A stretch of DNA of 64,000 bases from Prorocentrum cordatum (GCA_963575745.1 CAUYUJ010006336.1:141001-205000), one strand, 5' to 3'. Shown: positions 49,241 through 58,865, counted from the first letter of the stretch. The notes: generated from the letters alone by a model not told the origin. A program made the numbers and translations.

Positions 49241-49479
49241 TTGGAGCCTTGCTCTCCGCCAACAGGGCTGCCACGCAGCGGCCGTCCAGGAAATGATCGC
49301 GTCAGCAGTCGCCGCTCAAGGACATCGCGTACCCGCCCGCAGACGCGTGATGTTTCTTGGGGCCTTCCTTGGGATCTTTCTTAGGAGGTGCCCGAGCACA
49401 GCTGGCCGCGTTTTTGTTGTTCCTTTGGTCGGGGGACAGATCCCACTTGGGGATCTGTCCTGGGACCTTCCTTGGTCCC

Positions 49480-50430
49480 GTATTGCATGAGTGGACATGC
49501 GGAGCAGAACGCTAGCGCTGGTGCATGTGACGGCATATTCCCCGCAGCGAAAGTACCCAGATCAGGACGTATAATGCCGTATAGCAAGTGTCCCGCATTG
49601 TCGGCGCAAGGCGCGGGATGATTCGCATATCGCGACAGGTGCAGATTGTAATTCCCAAGACGGGCTTGCAACCGACACGGACAGTTGGCGAGTGCGGCCG
49701 ACAAGCATGCGGACGGCATTGTTGGCGCAAGAGGGCAATGAGTTAAGCAATTGGACAACGCGTTCTATTCGATTAGCCCGAGTTCGATGTATACTAATGC
49801 CCCACACTTGTTACCGACTCATTTCCATGTGTCGCAGCGCGATGGCATTACAACGCAATGTTGTCGTTACCTTTGGCTGATTGCGTTGCCTCTTGGATTT
49901 TGAATATCGGATCTGACTGCATTGACAGGATCCTCATTCTCAAACCCATTTTGAACACACAAGCTGTATAGCGCACGAAGAAAAGTGCCGAAGGCAGGGC
50001 TACCGCAGGTCAGTGATCACACGCAGACACGGCCAATGAATGTGCCCAGACAAGCATTGTTTGAACAGGGTCCAATCCAGATGCAAATTCATGGACATCG
50101 ATCAAGACGTACATGGGGACAGGGGTAAAGCAACGGAAGGACAGATCCCGTGTGCCGTCACAACTTGAGAGTTTGTTGGTCGATTTCACGCAACCACACA
50201 ATGGAATTGGAAATGCTGAGGCTACCGTGAAACTACGACTCAACAAAGATACGTTGCGGAATCATGAGAGATGTGGGAATCGTGGATTGTCGCGACAGGA
50301 TCACGACAATTTTTCGTGCTTCGCGTATCCCACCGGCCGATTCAATAAATTGCCCATGAGAGTTGATGGGAAAAAGAACGGAGAGGCACACATAGTGAAA
50401 CAAAATTTGCAATCAGGGTGAACAGATGGA
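49480..50430. other. Lower-GC unique island
   Basis: About 950 bp that is visibly AT-richer and free of triplet repeats, in contrast to both sides. Short frames on either strand are not convincing. GCGCGATGGCATTA (49840) has a weak parallel at 58387 (GCGCGATGCCATTT) in another AT-richer patch. Nothing else is recognised. Confidence 0.45.
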
Positions 50431-50439
50431 TCTCTGGGA

Positions 50440-50650
50440 ACAAGGGGGGAGGGCCTTGGAGAGTCTCTTCGGGCCATCCCTGGGGTCCGCGTGGGGGCGA
50501 GGGAGGGAGGAGGCAGGAGGAGGAGGGGGAGTAGGAATCTGTTTGGGTATCTTGGTGTCCTCTTGGGGGCTTTTTGGAGGGTCTTCGGGCCCTCGTTGGC
50601 CCTCTTGGAGCCCTCTTGGGGGCTCCTCGGGGCCACCTTGAAGGCTATCT
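50440..50650 (+). repeat. Degenerate GGGGCCTCTTGG minisatellite, block 3
   Basis: GGCCCTCGTTGGCCCTCTTG, GAGCCCTCTTGGGGGCTCCT and similar. A further patch is at 50885-50985. Confidence 0.6.
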
Positions 50651-50720
50651 TGGAGGCCACCGATCAACCGGGGGGGAGGGTCTCAAATTTCCGCTTTCCC
50701 TCCCCCCACCCACACCTGAA

Positions 50721-50861
50721 CGAAGGATTGCAAAGGATTGCAAAAAACCTTCGAGTGGATTGCAAAAAAACCCTTCGTGCAATCCTTCGTGCAATCCTTC
50801 GTGCAAAAAAACCTTCGAGGATTTTTTGGCAATCCTTCGTGCAATCCTTTGCAATCCTTCG
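50721..50861. mobile_element. Foldback element with 22-bp perfect arms
   Basis: CGAAGGATTGCAAAGGATTG(CA) at 50721-50742 is the exact reverse complement of 50840-50861. The interior repeats CAATCCTTCGTG three times in a row (50778-50815), plus AAAAAACCTTCGAG twice. About 140 bp. Confidence 0.85.
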
Positions 50862-51294
50862 AGTCATCAACACCGCATTTTGGTGCCACCTTGGGCCGCT
50901 CCTTGAGCGCTCCTTGGGCCGTCCGGGGGGCCCCCGGGTGCCCTCTTGGGCCTTGTCTCGGCCACCTTGGGGCCAGCTGGAGGCCTCAACGGAGCATCGG
51001 ACGCGACACAGCGAGACGTAAAACATGGCTTGATTTCCCACGGCGCTTGAAGGAATTTAGCGTCTTGTGTTTTTTTTTGGGGGGGGGGCCCGAGAGCACT
51101 TGGACCGTTGTGTGGCCCTCGTCGGGCTTCTAAGAGGTACGGTGGGGGCGTTCGTTAAGGAATGCGCCCAGGATGCTTCAGACCCTGGAGGGTTCCTTGT
51201 TTGACGAGGGCGGTGGTGATGTCCATGGCCACGCCTCAATTGATGTTCCACAGGCTTCCAGACCCTGGGTTCCTCATCTAAGGGTTCCTTGTCC

Positions 51295-51307
51295 AATGCC
51301 CCCACCG
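51295..51307 (+). repeat. Left target-site duplication of LINE element 3
   Basis: AATGCCCCCACCG directly abuts the spliced leader at 51308. The right copy AATGCCCCACCG at 57960-57971 differs by one C in the C-run; the base after each is T, so the junction is ambiguous by one base. Confidence 0.75.
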
Positions 51308-51329
51308 TCCGTAGCCATTTTGGCTCAAG
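51308..51329 (+). other. Perfect spliced-leader sequence at the 5' end of LINE element 3
   Basis: All 22 bases match the dinoflagellate SL consensus (T, then CCGTAGCCATTTTGGCTC, then AAG). It is the first sequence inside the left target-site duplication, so the insertion started from an SL-capped, trans-spliced transcript. It is not a functional SL RNA gene: no GT donor follows the AAG (the next bases are CCGTTT). Confidence 0.92.
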
Positions 51330-51473
51330 CCGTTTCGGCGCGAGCTGGTCTACCTGAGCTGGCGACAGCTCGCGTTTGTGCCCACTTACTTCGAAGCGGC
51401 GTAGTGGGCACGAGCCAACTTTCACGACGACGGCTCCCCCCGCGGCAGCCCGCGGGCCATGGCGCCGTCATAA

Positions 51474-52529
51474 GCGGACCCTGGCATCATCCCAGGCGCG
51501 CGGCGGACACCTCTCTGGTCTTGCTCCTGCGGCTGTGATGGCAACTGGGCGTCCAGGACGCGCTGCCGCCAGTGCTGGAAAGCGGCTCCCACCAGTGTGG
51601 TGCAGGCAGCCAAGCGCCCGGCAGCAGCAGCCGAAGGGCCAGCACCCAGCACGTCTCGCCCGCGCGGGGCCTGGGCGCAGGGCCCGCCAGGACAGGGACA
51701 GCTACTGGAGCAGCTGCAGAAGTTGCAGAAGCAGGTGGCAGAGCTCAAGGGCGAGGCCCCGCCGCCGACGAAGCCCTGGAAGGAGCGCAAGCCCCCGCCC
51801 AGGAAGGCTGCCGAGGCGAGTGCTGGCATCTCCTACAAGGACGTGGTCACCTTCCTGGCGAAGGAGGGGCTCGACACCAGCGCGGTGGAGGCGGCAGAGA
51901 AGGCTGCGGAGTCGAATACGCTCGAGAGCAAGCAGCCTACGGCTCAGACGCAGCGCTGGCGGGTCAAGGGCATGCGCGACAAGATCAAGAAGCTCGAGAC
52001 CCACGAGGCCGCCATCTTGGAGCAGCAGGCCGCACTCGACAAGGAGCTCCAGGAGCTCAGGGTCTCGATCGACGACGAGAACCAGAAGCTCACCGAGGGG
52101 GAGGCCAAGTTGGTCAAGCTGCAGGCCAGCGAGTTCCCCGACCCGATCCTGGCAGTCGCAGCTGGACTGGACGAGGACGTCGCCGCCAGCCAGGAGGCCA
52201 AGGACGCCCTCGCGGTCCTGGCCCGCTTGCAGACCGCAGCCAGCGACAGCAAGAAGGCAGCGGCCGCTGCCAGGGACGCTGCTGCTCCTCCTGGTCCTGC
52301 TGCTGGGGCGGCAGACGCAGGCGGTGAGCACAAACCAGCGCCAGAATCAGACGACATCGACATGGAGCTGCTGGGAGGAGAAGGCTGGGAGGCGAAGCGC
52401 GAGGAGTACGCCGCAGCCTCAGCAGCCCTCCGAGAAGCGGCCCCCGAGCAGCGAGAGGAGGCCAAGCGCAAGCTGCGCGACGCCTTGGACGCGCTCTGGG
52501 CTGCAGGCAAGCGGCCGCGGCGCCTTTGA
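51474..52529 (+). CDS. LINE element 3 ORF1: RanBP2-type zinc finger and coiled coil
   Basis: Frame 3 is open from 51474 to TGA 52527-52529. The first ATG after the SL (51459, GCCATGG) is in this frame but meets TAA after four codons (51471-51473), so this copy is either mutated there or uses another start. The reading begins PGIIPGARRTPLWSCSCGCD, then GNWASRTRCRQCWKAAP, a W-x-C-x-C..GN..C-x2-C zinc finger of the RanBP2 kind. Then come a Pro/Ala linker and a coiled coil (QLLEQLQKLQKQVAELKGEA; later DKIKKLETHEAAILEQQAAL, DKELQELRVSIDDENQKLTE). The C-terminal region is acidic, then basic (EEAKRKLRDALDALWAAGKR). It is the probable RNA-coating protein and matches the ORF1 layout of element 2. Confidence 0.7.
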   Translation, partial: ADPGIIPGARRTPLWSCSCGCDGNWASRTRCRQCWKAAPTSVVQAAKRPAAAAEGPAPSTSRPRGAWAQGPPGQGQLLEQLQKLQKQVAELKGEAPPPTKPWKERKPPPRKAAEASAGISYKDVVTFLAKEGLDTSAVEAAEKAAESNTLESKQPTAQTQRWRVKGMRDKIKKLETHEAAILEQQAALDKELQELRVSIDDENQKLTEGEAKLVKLQASEFPDPILAVAAGLDEDVAASQEAKDALAVLARLQTAASDSKKAAAAARDAAAPPGPAAGAADAGGEHKPAPESDDIDMELLGGEGWEAKREEYAAASAALREAAPEQREEAKRKLRDALDALWAAGKRPRRL

Positions 52530-53187
52530 CCCTAGGCCCAACGTGAGCCTGGAGGAGCAGCGCGGCCAAGGGACTGGCAGTCCGCAGTCTAGCCGAGGGC
52601 CCATATGTAATCGTGGGTTGCTCTTTCAGGATGGCGTGGCGACAGACTCGGGCGTGAGCCCCCCCTTGGACCGCGTCTGCGCGGCGACGCGCCGCCCCCA
52701 GCCCCGGGCTGAGACGGCAGGCGCGGCGGCGCCCGCCGCGGCCGCCGTGCTCCAGCTGGCCAAGCTGGTGCGGCCTTCGGCGCAGCAGGGCGCCAGCTTC
52801 CTCAGCATCAACGGCTCCACGTGGGCGGAGTCCCAGACGGCCCTCGAGCAGCTGCTGGACGCGCAGGTCAGGGACGACGTGTACCTCATCCAGGAGACCC
52901 GCTTCACCTCGGCGCTGGCTGAAGGCTCGGCCCGAGCCTGGTGCAAGCGGAACGGCATCAACGCGGCCTTCGGAGAGTGCCGCAGCACAGGGACGGCAGC
53001 CCAAGCCGTCTCTTCGGGGGTCGCCGTGCTGGTCGGAGAGCACCGTGGAGTGGCCTTGATCGACCAGGTCTGGGGCCAGCACGCCTCCAGGATCGTGGCG
53101 AGGCGAGTCGCCTTCGGGGACCTGGTCGTGGTGTGCGTCAGCCTGTACCTGCAGTGCTCGGTCAAGCTCAATGAGGCCAACGTTTGA
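52530..53187 (+). CDS. LINE element 3 endonuclease, N-terminal part
   Basis: Frame 1 carries the first half of an EEP endonuclease: GASFLSINGSTWAESQTALE, then DDVYLIQETRF (catalytic Glu), then ASRIVARRVAFGDLVVVCVS and LYLQCSVKLNEANV, ending at TGA 53185-53187. No ATG occurs in this frame after ORF1 ends, so it cannot start independently. The frame is open through all of ORF1, so a +1 (or -2) shift from ORF1 could reach it. The second half follows in frame 3. Confidence 0.7.
53182..53187 (+). other. Exact -1 frame junction inside the endonuclease of element 3
   Basis: Codons AAC GTT TGA end the upstream frame. Re-reading the last T of GTT gives TTG AGC GAG, i.e. EANV then LSELQGF with no residue lost. 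It could be a one-base deletion in what was GTTTTG, or a recoding site. Confidence 0.6.
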
Positions 53188-56100
53188 GCGAGCTGCAGGG
53201 TTTCCTCCTTGGTTTGCGGGAGCCCTTCGTTGCGGGGGCGGACTGGAACTTGGAGCCCAGCCTCCTCAGCAGCTCGTGGTGGCCACGCGCGGTGGGGGCG
53301 GTGATAGTGGCGCCCGACGAGCCGACCTGCGGCGATTGCACGCACGACTTCTTCGTGATCTCGGACGTCCTGGCGGGGCTTGGGCCGAAGGTGACGGTGC
53401 TCAGGCAGACGACTACGCATCCGCACGTCCCCGTCAGGCTCACCTTCGAGAAGCTAAGCAGCCAGGCAGGTGTCTGGGTGCAGAAGGGCCCCAAGCCGTT
53501 CGAGCTGCCTGCGGCTAAGCAGGAGGGGATCCAGCCAGAGCCAGAGGCGGAGGACTCGCTGACGGACTGGAAGGCGCCGCTCCTGGACGAGAGCGGGAGC
53601 CCAAACGAGGCGATCATGGAGTTCTTCGACCAGGCTGAGGAGCGCCTGATACACCTCTTCGGCATCAAGGACGGCGCCAAGTACAGAGGCAGGGCGCAAG
53701 GGCTCAAGAGGGCCCCCAAGCAGCTCATTCACCTCCTGCGCTCGGAGGAGGTGCGCAGGACCAGCCCGCTAACGCGCTGCTGGATTACCTTGGGGCGCCT
53801 GGCCACTCAGCTGGCGGCCGCGGCGGCTGTGCCCCACCCCTCGCCTAGGCACCGCAAGCGCGTCAAGCGCTTGCAGGCGGCCGCCCTAGACTTGGTCCCC
53901 AAGTTCGAGGCAGAGGGCTGCGAGATGTTCGGCGGCACCAAGATGGCGGCAATGCTGGCGGAGATCTCGGACAGTTCGCAGCAGGGCAACATCTTCCTCC
54001 AGGCCATCGGCGCCGCCACGGAGGTCAAGCGCAGGGAGGGCGTGAAGCTCGCCAGGCAGCGCCGGAAGGACTTCATGGCCGAGGCCCTCAGTGGGAACGG
54101 CAAGGGCGCCCACGCGATCAGCAAGCTGGCCAACCTCGAGACCTGCTCCATCCTCGGCCCTGGCGAGGGGGAGGCCCCTCCAGTCCCGCTGGTCGGGCAG
54201 CAGGCCCTGGACAGGATCCTTCAGGAGTGGAAGGCGCTCTGGCTCAAGGAGGGCTCCGTCAGCGTCCGCCCCGAGAACTGGGACGAGCCCTTGGGACTGG
54301 ACGCCATCACGGCGGAGGACGTGTTGGCAGCGGCGAAGACCTTTCCCAGGAAGACGGCGCTGGGATGGGACGCCTTCCACCCCAGGCTCATCCTCAGCTT
54401 AGGCAGGGAGTGCGCGGCCAGGCTGGCGGAGATCTTGACAGCCTGGGAACGGCACCCCAAGCCGTCGGAGCTGTTCACCACGATCATAGTCTTCTTGGGG
54501 GAGCCCGGCGGGGGCCGCCGCCCGATCGGGCCCCTCTGCATGTGGCTGCGCATCTGGAGCCGCATCAGGCGCAAGTACTGCGCGGGCTGGGAGCGGGACC
54601 ACAAGCTCCCCGAGTACTGGGGGGCAGACTCGGACACCAGCTGTGACAGGGCGGCCTGCATCCACAACCTCCTGCTCGGCCTGGCGCGCGAGAAGAACTT
54701 CGAGGCTGCGTCGGTCTACTTCGACATCAGCAAGTTCTACGAACAGATCAGCCACGGGCTGCTCCTCGACGCGGCGCGGGGCTGCGACTTCAACACTGGG
54801 TTGATCCAGGCGCTGTGCGTGCTGTACTCGGGCCCCCGCAGGGCCAGGGCCGACCTAGCACTCAGCGAGCAGCTGGTCATCGACGACACCGTCATTGCTG
54901 GATGCTCCTGCGCGACGACGATGGCGAGGATCATGCTGTACGACCTCCTGCTGAAGTCGAGGAAGCTGCTGCCGATTGGAAGGGTGGTCAACGTGATTGA
55001 CGACATCTCGGGCCACGGCATCGGCGCGCGCAGGCTGGTCGTCGAGCAGATCGCCAGGTTCGCGAAGGGCGTCGCCACACTGCTGGGCGACAAGCGGCTC
55101 CCCATCAACTGGGGAAAGACCAAGGCGCTGGCCTCCTCGGTGAGTCTGAAGAGAGAGCTGCAGCAGCACGCCGACTGGGTCCTCGCCGACGAAGCCTTCG
55201 TCACTGGCCACCGCGACCTTGGAGGAGATGCGACGGCGGGCGGCCACCGCAGGGCCGAGACGCAGGTGGCCAGGGAGCTGGCGGCGCTGCGGCAAGGCAA
55301 CAACCTCACCAGGATCTTCGGCTCGGGGATGAGGCAGGCCAAGATCCAGAGGGCAGGCCCCGCCGCCAAGGCCCTGTGGGGCTCTGCCATCAACGGCGCC
55401 CCGCCTGGGCGCATGAGGGCGCTCAGGGCATCTGCGGCGAAAGCCGCCTGCAACCTGCCGACGGGCGCGGCGCTGACCTTCTGCTTGCAGTGCGCGCCCC
55501 AGGGCTGGAGGCAGGATCCGCTGGTGATCGCGACGGGCCTGGCAGTCCAGGCGTTCGTGGCCATGAGCTGGTCTGGCCAGGCCTCCCCTGCCGCCGTGCA
55601 GGCCTGCCTCAGGGACAGCAGCCGACTGGCCTCGATGCAGAGGCCGTGGGCCGCGGTGCGCGACCCCGTCTCGGCGCTGGTGCCCACGCTGGGGCGGGTC
55701 GGCTGGGGCCTCAGCGCTGGCGGACGCGTCCTGACCGACAGGGCGGGCAGCGAGTTCGATGTCATGAGGTTCTCGCCCGCCTTCCTCGCAGCCAGGGTCA
55801 AGGAGGACACGCGTCAGGCGGCGTCGCTCGAGGAGTACGCCAGCAGGCCCGAGACCTTCTGGCAGTGGCGGCTGCCGCCGTGGTGGGCGCCGATCAACCA
55901 GCTCCTCGGCGCCAAGGGGTCGGAAACCTGGACGGCGCACCACAAAGGCTGCTTGAGACGACTGGCGTCGCTGGCCAGCTGGCCCCAGGCCCGACTGGCG
56001 AGGCATGGGCGAGAGATAGACCCGCTGTGCAGGCTCTGCGGCGCCGCCCCTGGGACGATGCACCACAGGCACCACGCGTGCCCAGCCTGGGCGGCCTGGG

Positions 56101-57836
56101 GGCGGGACTACTGCCCGTACCAGGTGAGGCAGGCAGCGGAGCAGGCCCACCGCATGGGGCCCCCCTTCGACGAGCTCTTCAGTCAGGGGCTCTTCGCCGA
56201 CATCAGCCTCCTCGTGGCCAGGCCAGCCTGGGATGACAGTTGGGCGCGGCGATCCTGCGGGTGGGGTGACGGCATCTTGGCGGTGCCCGACGGGTCCTTC
56301 GTCTTCACCGACGGTTCGTGCCTGAACGGGGACTTCCCGCACGTCAGGGGCGCGGGCTGGGCCGTCATCGTCTACGGGCCCGAGGGGGATCTCATCGCCG
56401 AGGCGTGGGGCGCCGCGCCCCCCAGCGACCTCCCGTCGCAGACGGCCAAGGCGGGCGAGGACTTCGCCGCCGCCATCGGCCTCGTCGACATCATCGGGAA
56501 CTACACGCTTCTCAGCGACTGCTTGAGCACGGTGAAGGCTGCCTCCAACCTGGCCAAGGCCTGCGGCCCCAGCTCCCAGCACGCCCACGCGTGGGCCAGG
56601 GTGGGCGATGCAGCGGAGGGCGTCAACATACGCCACGTGCCCGCCCACCGCACCGAGGCCGCGGTGCGGGACGGTGAGCTCACCCTCTTCGAGCTCTTGG
56701 GCAGCAGGCGCGCCGACACCAGGGCAAAGGAAGGAGCGGCCTTCCACGCCATCGCGGAGCATGACGCCCTGATGCTGGAGGGCTGCCTAGCTCGGGCGAA
56801 GGAGGTGGCCAGGTGCGCGGCGGCCCTCGAGGTGCACATCACCGAGTCGGGGCTCAGGGACCCCTGGCCGCTCACCTCCCTCGACCTCGTAGACCTGGAC
56901 CCCTTCGTCTCGACGCCCGTCCTGGGGCAGCTGCTGGGGGCCGAGGAGTCGGCTGCCCGCGGCCCTGGCGGCTTGGCGGCCTTGGGGGCGGCCGCAGCGC
57001 TGGCGTCGGCAGCGGCGGCCAGCTCGGGAGCCCAGGCCCAGGACCAGGGCGACAAGAAGGTCCGCAAGAGGAAGGAGGCAGGCGACGGGCCCGTCGGGCC
57101 CAGTGATCCAGCCGCGGAAGAGTCGAGCGCGTCGGCGGCCTTGCTTCGCGCTGTCCAGCGCCGCCGCGCTGAGAAGGCGGAGCGGGCAGCGCCCGCGGCC
57201 GCGGGCGCACAGAGCCCGCCCCCGTCGGCTGTGTCGAGGCCTCCTCCCCCTCCTTCCTCCGTTCCTGTCGAGTCGGGGGTCTGGGAGGTCAACGGCCACC
57301 GTCTTCGGGAATCCCGCGTTTCAGGTGGTGAAGGCCCTGAGTTTTTGGTTTGTGTGGCGTGCTGGATGTATTGCATGAAACCCCAGTACTGCCACAGAGG
57401 CCTAGCCAAGGCCTGTAGCGGGGCCCAGCGCGCTGACGACCCCAGGGCCAACAAGGGCTCCAGGGCGCAGGCGCGAAACGATTTCGCGAAATCGCTTCTG
57501 CCTGGGAAATCCAAGCAGCCGATCGACCAGTTGGCTCGGCCCACAGCGGCCACCCGTGCCAGGTGGGCTGAGGCGCTCGGCACGGTCGCGGGCCCTGAGG
57601 GCATTGAGGGCCCAGTGGCCCCTTTAGGCTCCAGAGCCCCCGCCGTGGAGCCCCCAGAGGTGCGGGAGCGGGCACCCGCCCCGCCTGCCCCAGGGAGGTG
57701 GTTTCGCCCAGGGCTCGAGGGAGCCCTGGGCTCCTTCGGCTTTGCCGGCGCTGCTGAGGCTCAGGAGCGAGGAAGGGCCGCCAGAGTGGCCAGGATGGTG
57801 GACCCCAGGCCAGAAGTCGGCCAAAGCGCGGAGTGA
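53184..57836 (+). CDS. LINE element 3 endonuclease C-terminal part, reverse transcriptase and RNase H
   Basis: Frame 3 from TTG 53184 to TGA 57834-57836 (1550 codons). It starts with the missing EEP half: LSELQGFLLGLREPFVAGAD, GADWNLEP, THDFFVISD and HVPVRLTF. RT (numbering from 53184): GGGRRPIGP, motif A VYFDISKFYEQ (Asp near 514), motif B AGCSCATTMA (near 572) and motif C NVIDDIS (Asp near 607). Zinc block LCRLCGAAPGTMHHRHHACP is near 950-970. RNase H: VFTDGSC (Asp near 1043), AGEDFAAA (Glu near 1092), LLSDCL (Asp near 1112), HVPAHRTEA and RRADTRAKEGA (near 1178). An Ala/Ser/Pro-rich linker is followed by a Cys cluster (VCVACWMYCMKPQYCHRGLA) and a basic tail. A -1 step at GTT TGA (53182-53187) would join the two endonuclease halves exactly. 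Confidence 0.9.
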   Translation: MSELQGFLLGLREPFVAGADWNLEPSLLSSSWWPRAVGAVIVAPDEPTCGDCTHDFFVISDVLAGLGPKVTVLRQTTTHPHVPVRLTFEKLSSQAGVWVQKGPKPFELPAAKQEGIQPEPEAEDSLTDWKAPLLDESGSPNEAIMEFFDQAEERLIHLFGIKDGAKYRGRAQGLKRAPKQLIHLLRSEEVRRTSPLTRCWITLGRLATQLAAAAAVPHPSPRHRKRVKRLQAAALDLVPKFEAEGCEMFGGTKMAAMLAEISDSSQQGNIFLQAIGAATEVKRREGVKLARQRRKDFMAEALSGNGKGAHAISKLANLETCSILGPGEGEAPPVPLVGQQALDRILQEWKALWLKEGSVSVRPENWDEPLGLDAITAEDVLAAAKTFPRKTALGWDAFHPRLILSLGRECAARLAEILTAWERHPKPSELFTTIIVFLGEPGGGRRPIGPLCMWLRIWSRIRRKYCAGWERDHKLPEYWGADSDTSCDRAACIHNLLLGLAREKNFEAASVYFDISKFYEQISHGLLLDAARGCDFNTGLIQALCVLYSGPRRARADLALSEQLVIDDTVIAGCSCATTMARIMLYDLLLKSRKLLPIGRVVNVIDDISGHGIGARRLVVEQIARFAKGVATLLGDKRLPINWGKTKALASSVSLKRELQQHADWVLADEAFVTGHRDLGGDATAGGHRRAETQVARELAALRQGNNLTRIFGSGMRQAKIQRAGPAAKALWGSAINGAPPGRMRALRASAAKAACNLPTGAALTFCLQCAPQGWRQDPLVIATGLAVQAFVAMSWSGQASPAAVQACLRDSSRLASMQRPWAAVRDPVSALVPTLGRVGWGLSAGGRVLTDRAGSEFDVMRFSPAFLAARVKEDTRQAASLEEYASRPETFWQWRLPPWWAPINQLLGAKGSETWTAHHKGCLRRLASLASWPQARLARHGREIDPLCRLCGAAPGTMHHRHHACPAWAAWGRDYCPYQVRQAAEQAHRMGPPFDELFSQGLFADISLLVARPAWDDSWARRSCGWGDGILAVPDGSFVFTDGSCLNGDFPHVRGAGWAVIVYGPEGDLIAEAWGAAPPSDLPSQTAKAGEDFAAAIGLVDIIGNYTLLSDCLSTVKAASNLAKACGPSSQHAHAWARVGDAAEGVNIRHVPAHRTEAAVRDGELTLFELLGSRRADTRAKEGAAFHAIAEHDALMLEGCLARAKEVARCAAALEVHITESGLRDPWPLTSLDLVDLDPFVSTPVLGQLLGAEESAARGPGGLAALGAAAALASAAAASSGAQAQDQGDKKVRKRKEAGDGPVGPSDPAAEESSASAALLRAVQRRRAEKAERAAPAAAGAQSPPPSAVSRPPPPPSSVPVESGVWEVNGHRLRESRVSGGEGPEFLVCVACWMYCMKPQYCHRGLAKACSGAQRADDPRANKGSRAQARNDFAKSLLPGKSKQPIDQLARPTAATRARWAEALGTVAGPEGIEGPVAPLGSRAPAVEPPEVRERAPAPPAPGRWFRPGLEGALGSFGFAGAAEAQERGRAARVARMVDPRPEVGQSAE

Positions 57837-57959
57837 TGTCTGCTGCGCTTCGTGGTCGGGCCTGGCGGGCTGCGGGCTCGCGCCAACACTGTTGTGGGGC
57901 CGTAAGACGGCATCTGAATTTGTCTGTGCATGAGAAGCCCCAGGGTGCTAGGATCAAAA

Positions 57960-57971
57960 AATGCCCCACCG
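57960..57971 (+). repeat. Right target-site duplication of LINE element 3
   Basis: AATGCCCCACCG directly follows the element's terminal A run and matches 51295-51307 apart from one C. Confidence 0.75.
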
Positions 57972-58860
57972 TATATCGGACGCTATCTTGAACCCTTTTC
58001 GGTTGTCATGAGCCGCCTTGGAAGCCACCTTGGAGCATCGGAGGCCCTCTTGGAACCACCTTGGGAGAACACGGACCCTCTGACCCATCGCGGCCCGCCA
58101 CAAGTAACACAGGGCGGGGAGGGGGATGAAGAGGGCTTTGGGAGGGAAAGAGGGATCTCGCAAAATCACCTAGGCCCAAAGGGCTGGTGGGAGTCTTACT
58201 TCTCGGGGCCACGCAGAATCAGTGTGATCAGCGTCGCAACTCATATTCGAAGCAATGAGTTCTTGGGAAGCAGGTTCACGAAAGTCAAAGCATGGCCGAT
58301 GTATTTTGCAGACTTCGATTTGCTGCTGCAGTTACAAATCAAATATCCAGATGTCGATTCCTCCAAGTCGCGTTGACATTGGAGCGCGATGCCATTTTGC
58401 TTTTCGGTGACGCATGAGCGCCTCAGCACAAGAACCGTAAAAGTAGGGTCACCGGTGGAATGGCAGCTGGAATGATGACATACGAAGGAGGGGTCTTCGG
58501 GCATGCGCTACAGGTGTTTGATGGCAGTGTCACGGGCAGCACGGCGCACCGCGCCAATCAAGCGTGATGTTCAAATTTGGAGAGTTGGCGCTAGCGCTGA
58601 ATTTCCTTATTTCTGTGCCTTTTTCCCACAACCACGTTCCCAATCGTTGTTTACAAAGGGTTGGGATTCCATGTTGGAATGTTACGTTGACCCCGGCTAG
58701 AACCCAGGAGAAGGCGCGTGAGTTCCGCAACTCCAGGTATGGGTTGCTGCATTGGACTTCAAAACGGCACCTGACATGGTCTCCCACGAAGTCACTACAG
58801 GATAACATACCCCTCTCCCCGGTAACGTCGCTGGGTTCCAAAAAATCCCCCAGGGCCAAA
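57972..58860. other. Unique spacer, lower GC in its second half; no supported gene
   Basis: The first part has TTGGAAGCCACCTTGGAGCA units akin to the GGGGCCTCTTGG family (58016-58075). From about 58200 the DNA is AT-richer. Short frames only. Confidence 0.4.
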
Positions 58861-58865
58861 AAAAC

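Larger units (their letters stand above)
51308..57959 (+). mobile_element. Full-length LINE-type retrotransposon, element 3, with SL and TSD
   Basis: 6.65 kb bounded by a 12-13 bp duplication. Order: SL, 129-base leader to the first ATG (51459), ORF1 (frame 3), endonuclease part 1 (frame 1), endonuclease part 2-RT-RNase H-Cys tail (frame 3), about 120-base 3' region ending in a short A run (CTAGGATCAAAAA). Well-preserved ends and ORFs indicate a recent insertion. Confidence 0.9.

Noticed and set aside
51308-51329. Functional spliced-leader RNA gene
   Set aside because: The 22-mer is not followed by a GT donor or an Sm site; it is followed by the leader of LINE element 3 and bounded by a target-site duplication.
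54855-56762. Minus-strand ORF of 635 codons
   Set aside because: Antisense shadow of the RT-RNase H ORF; high GC at third positions removes stops on the other strand.
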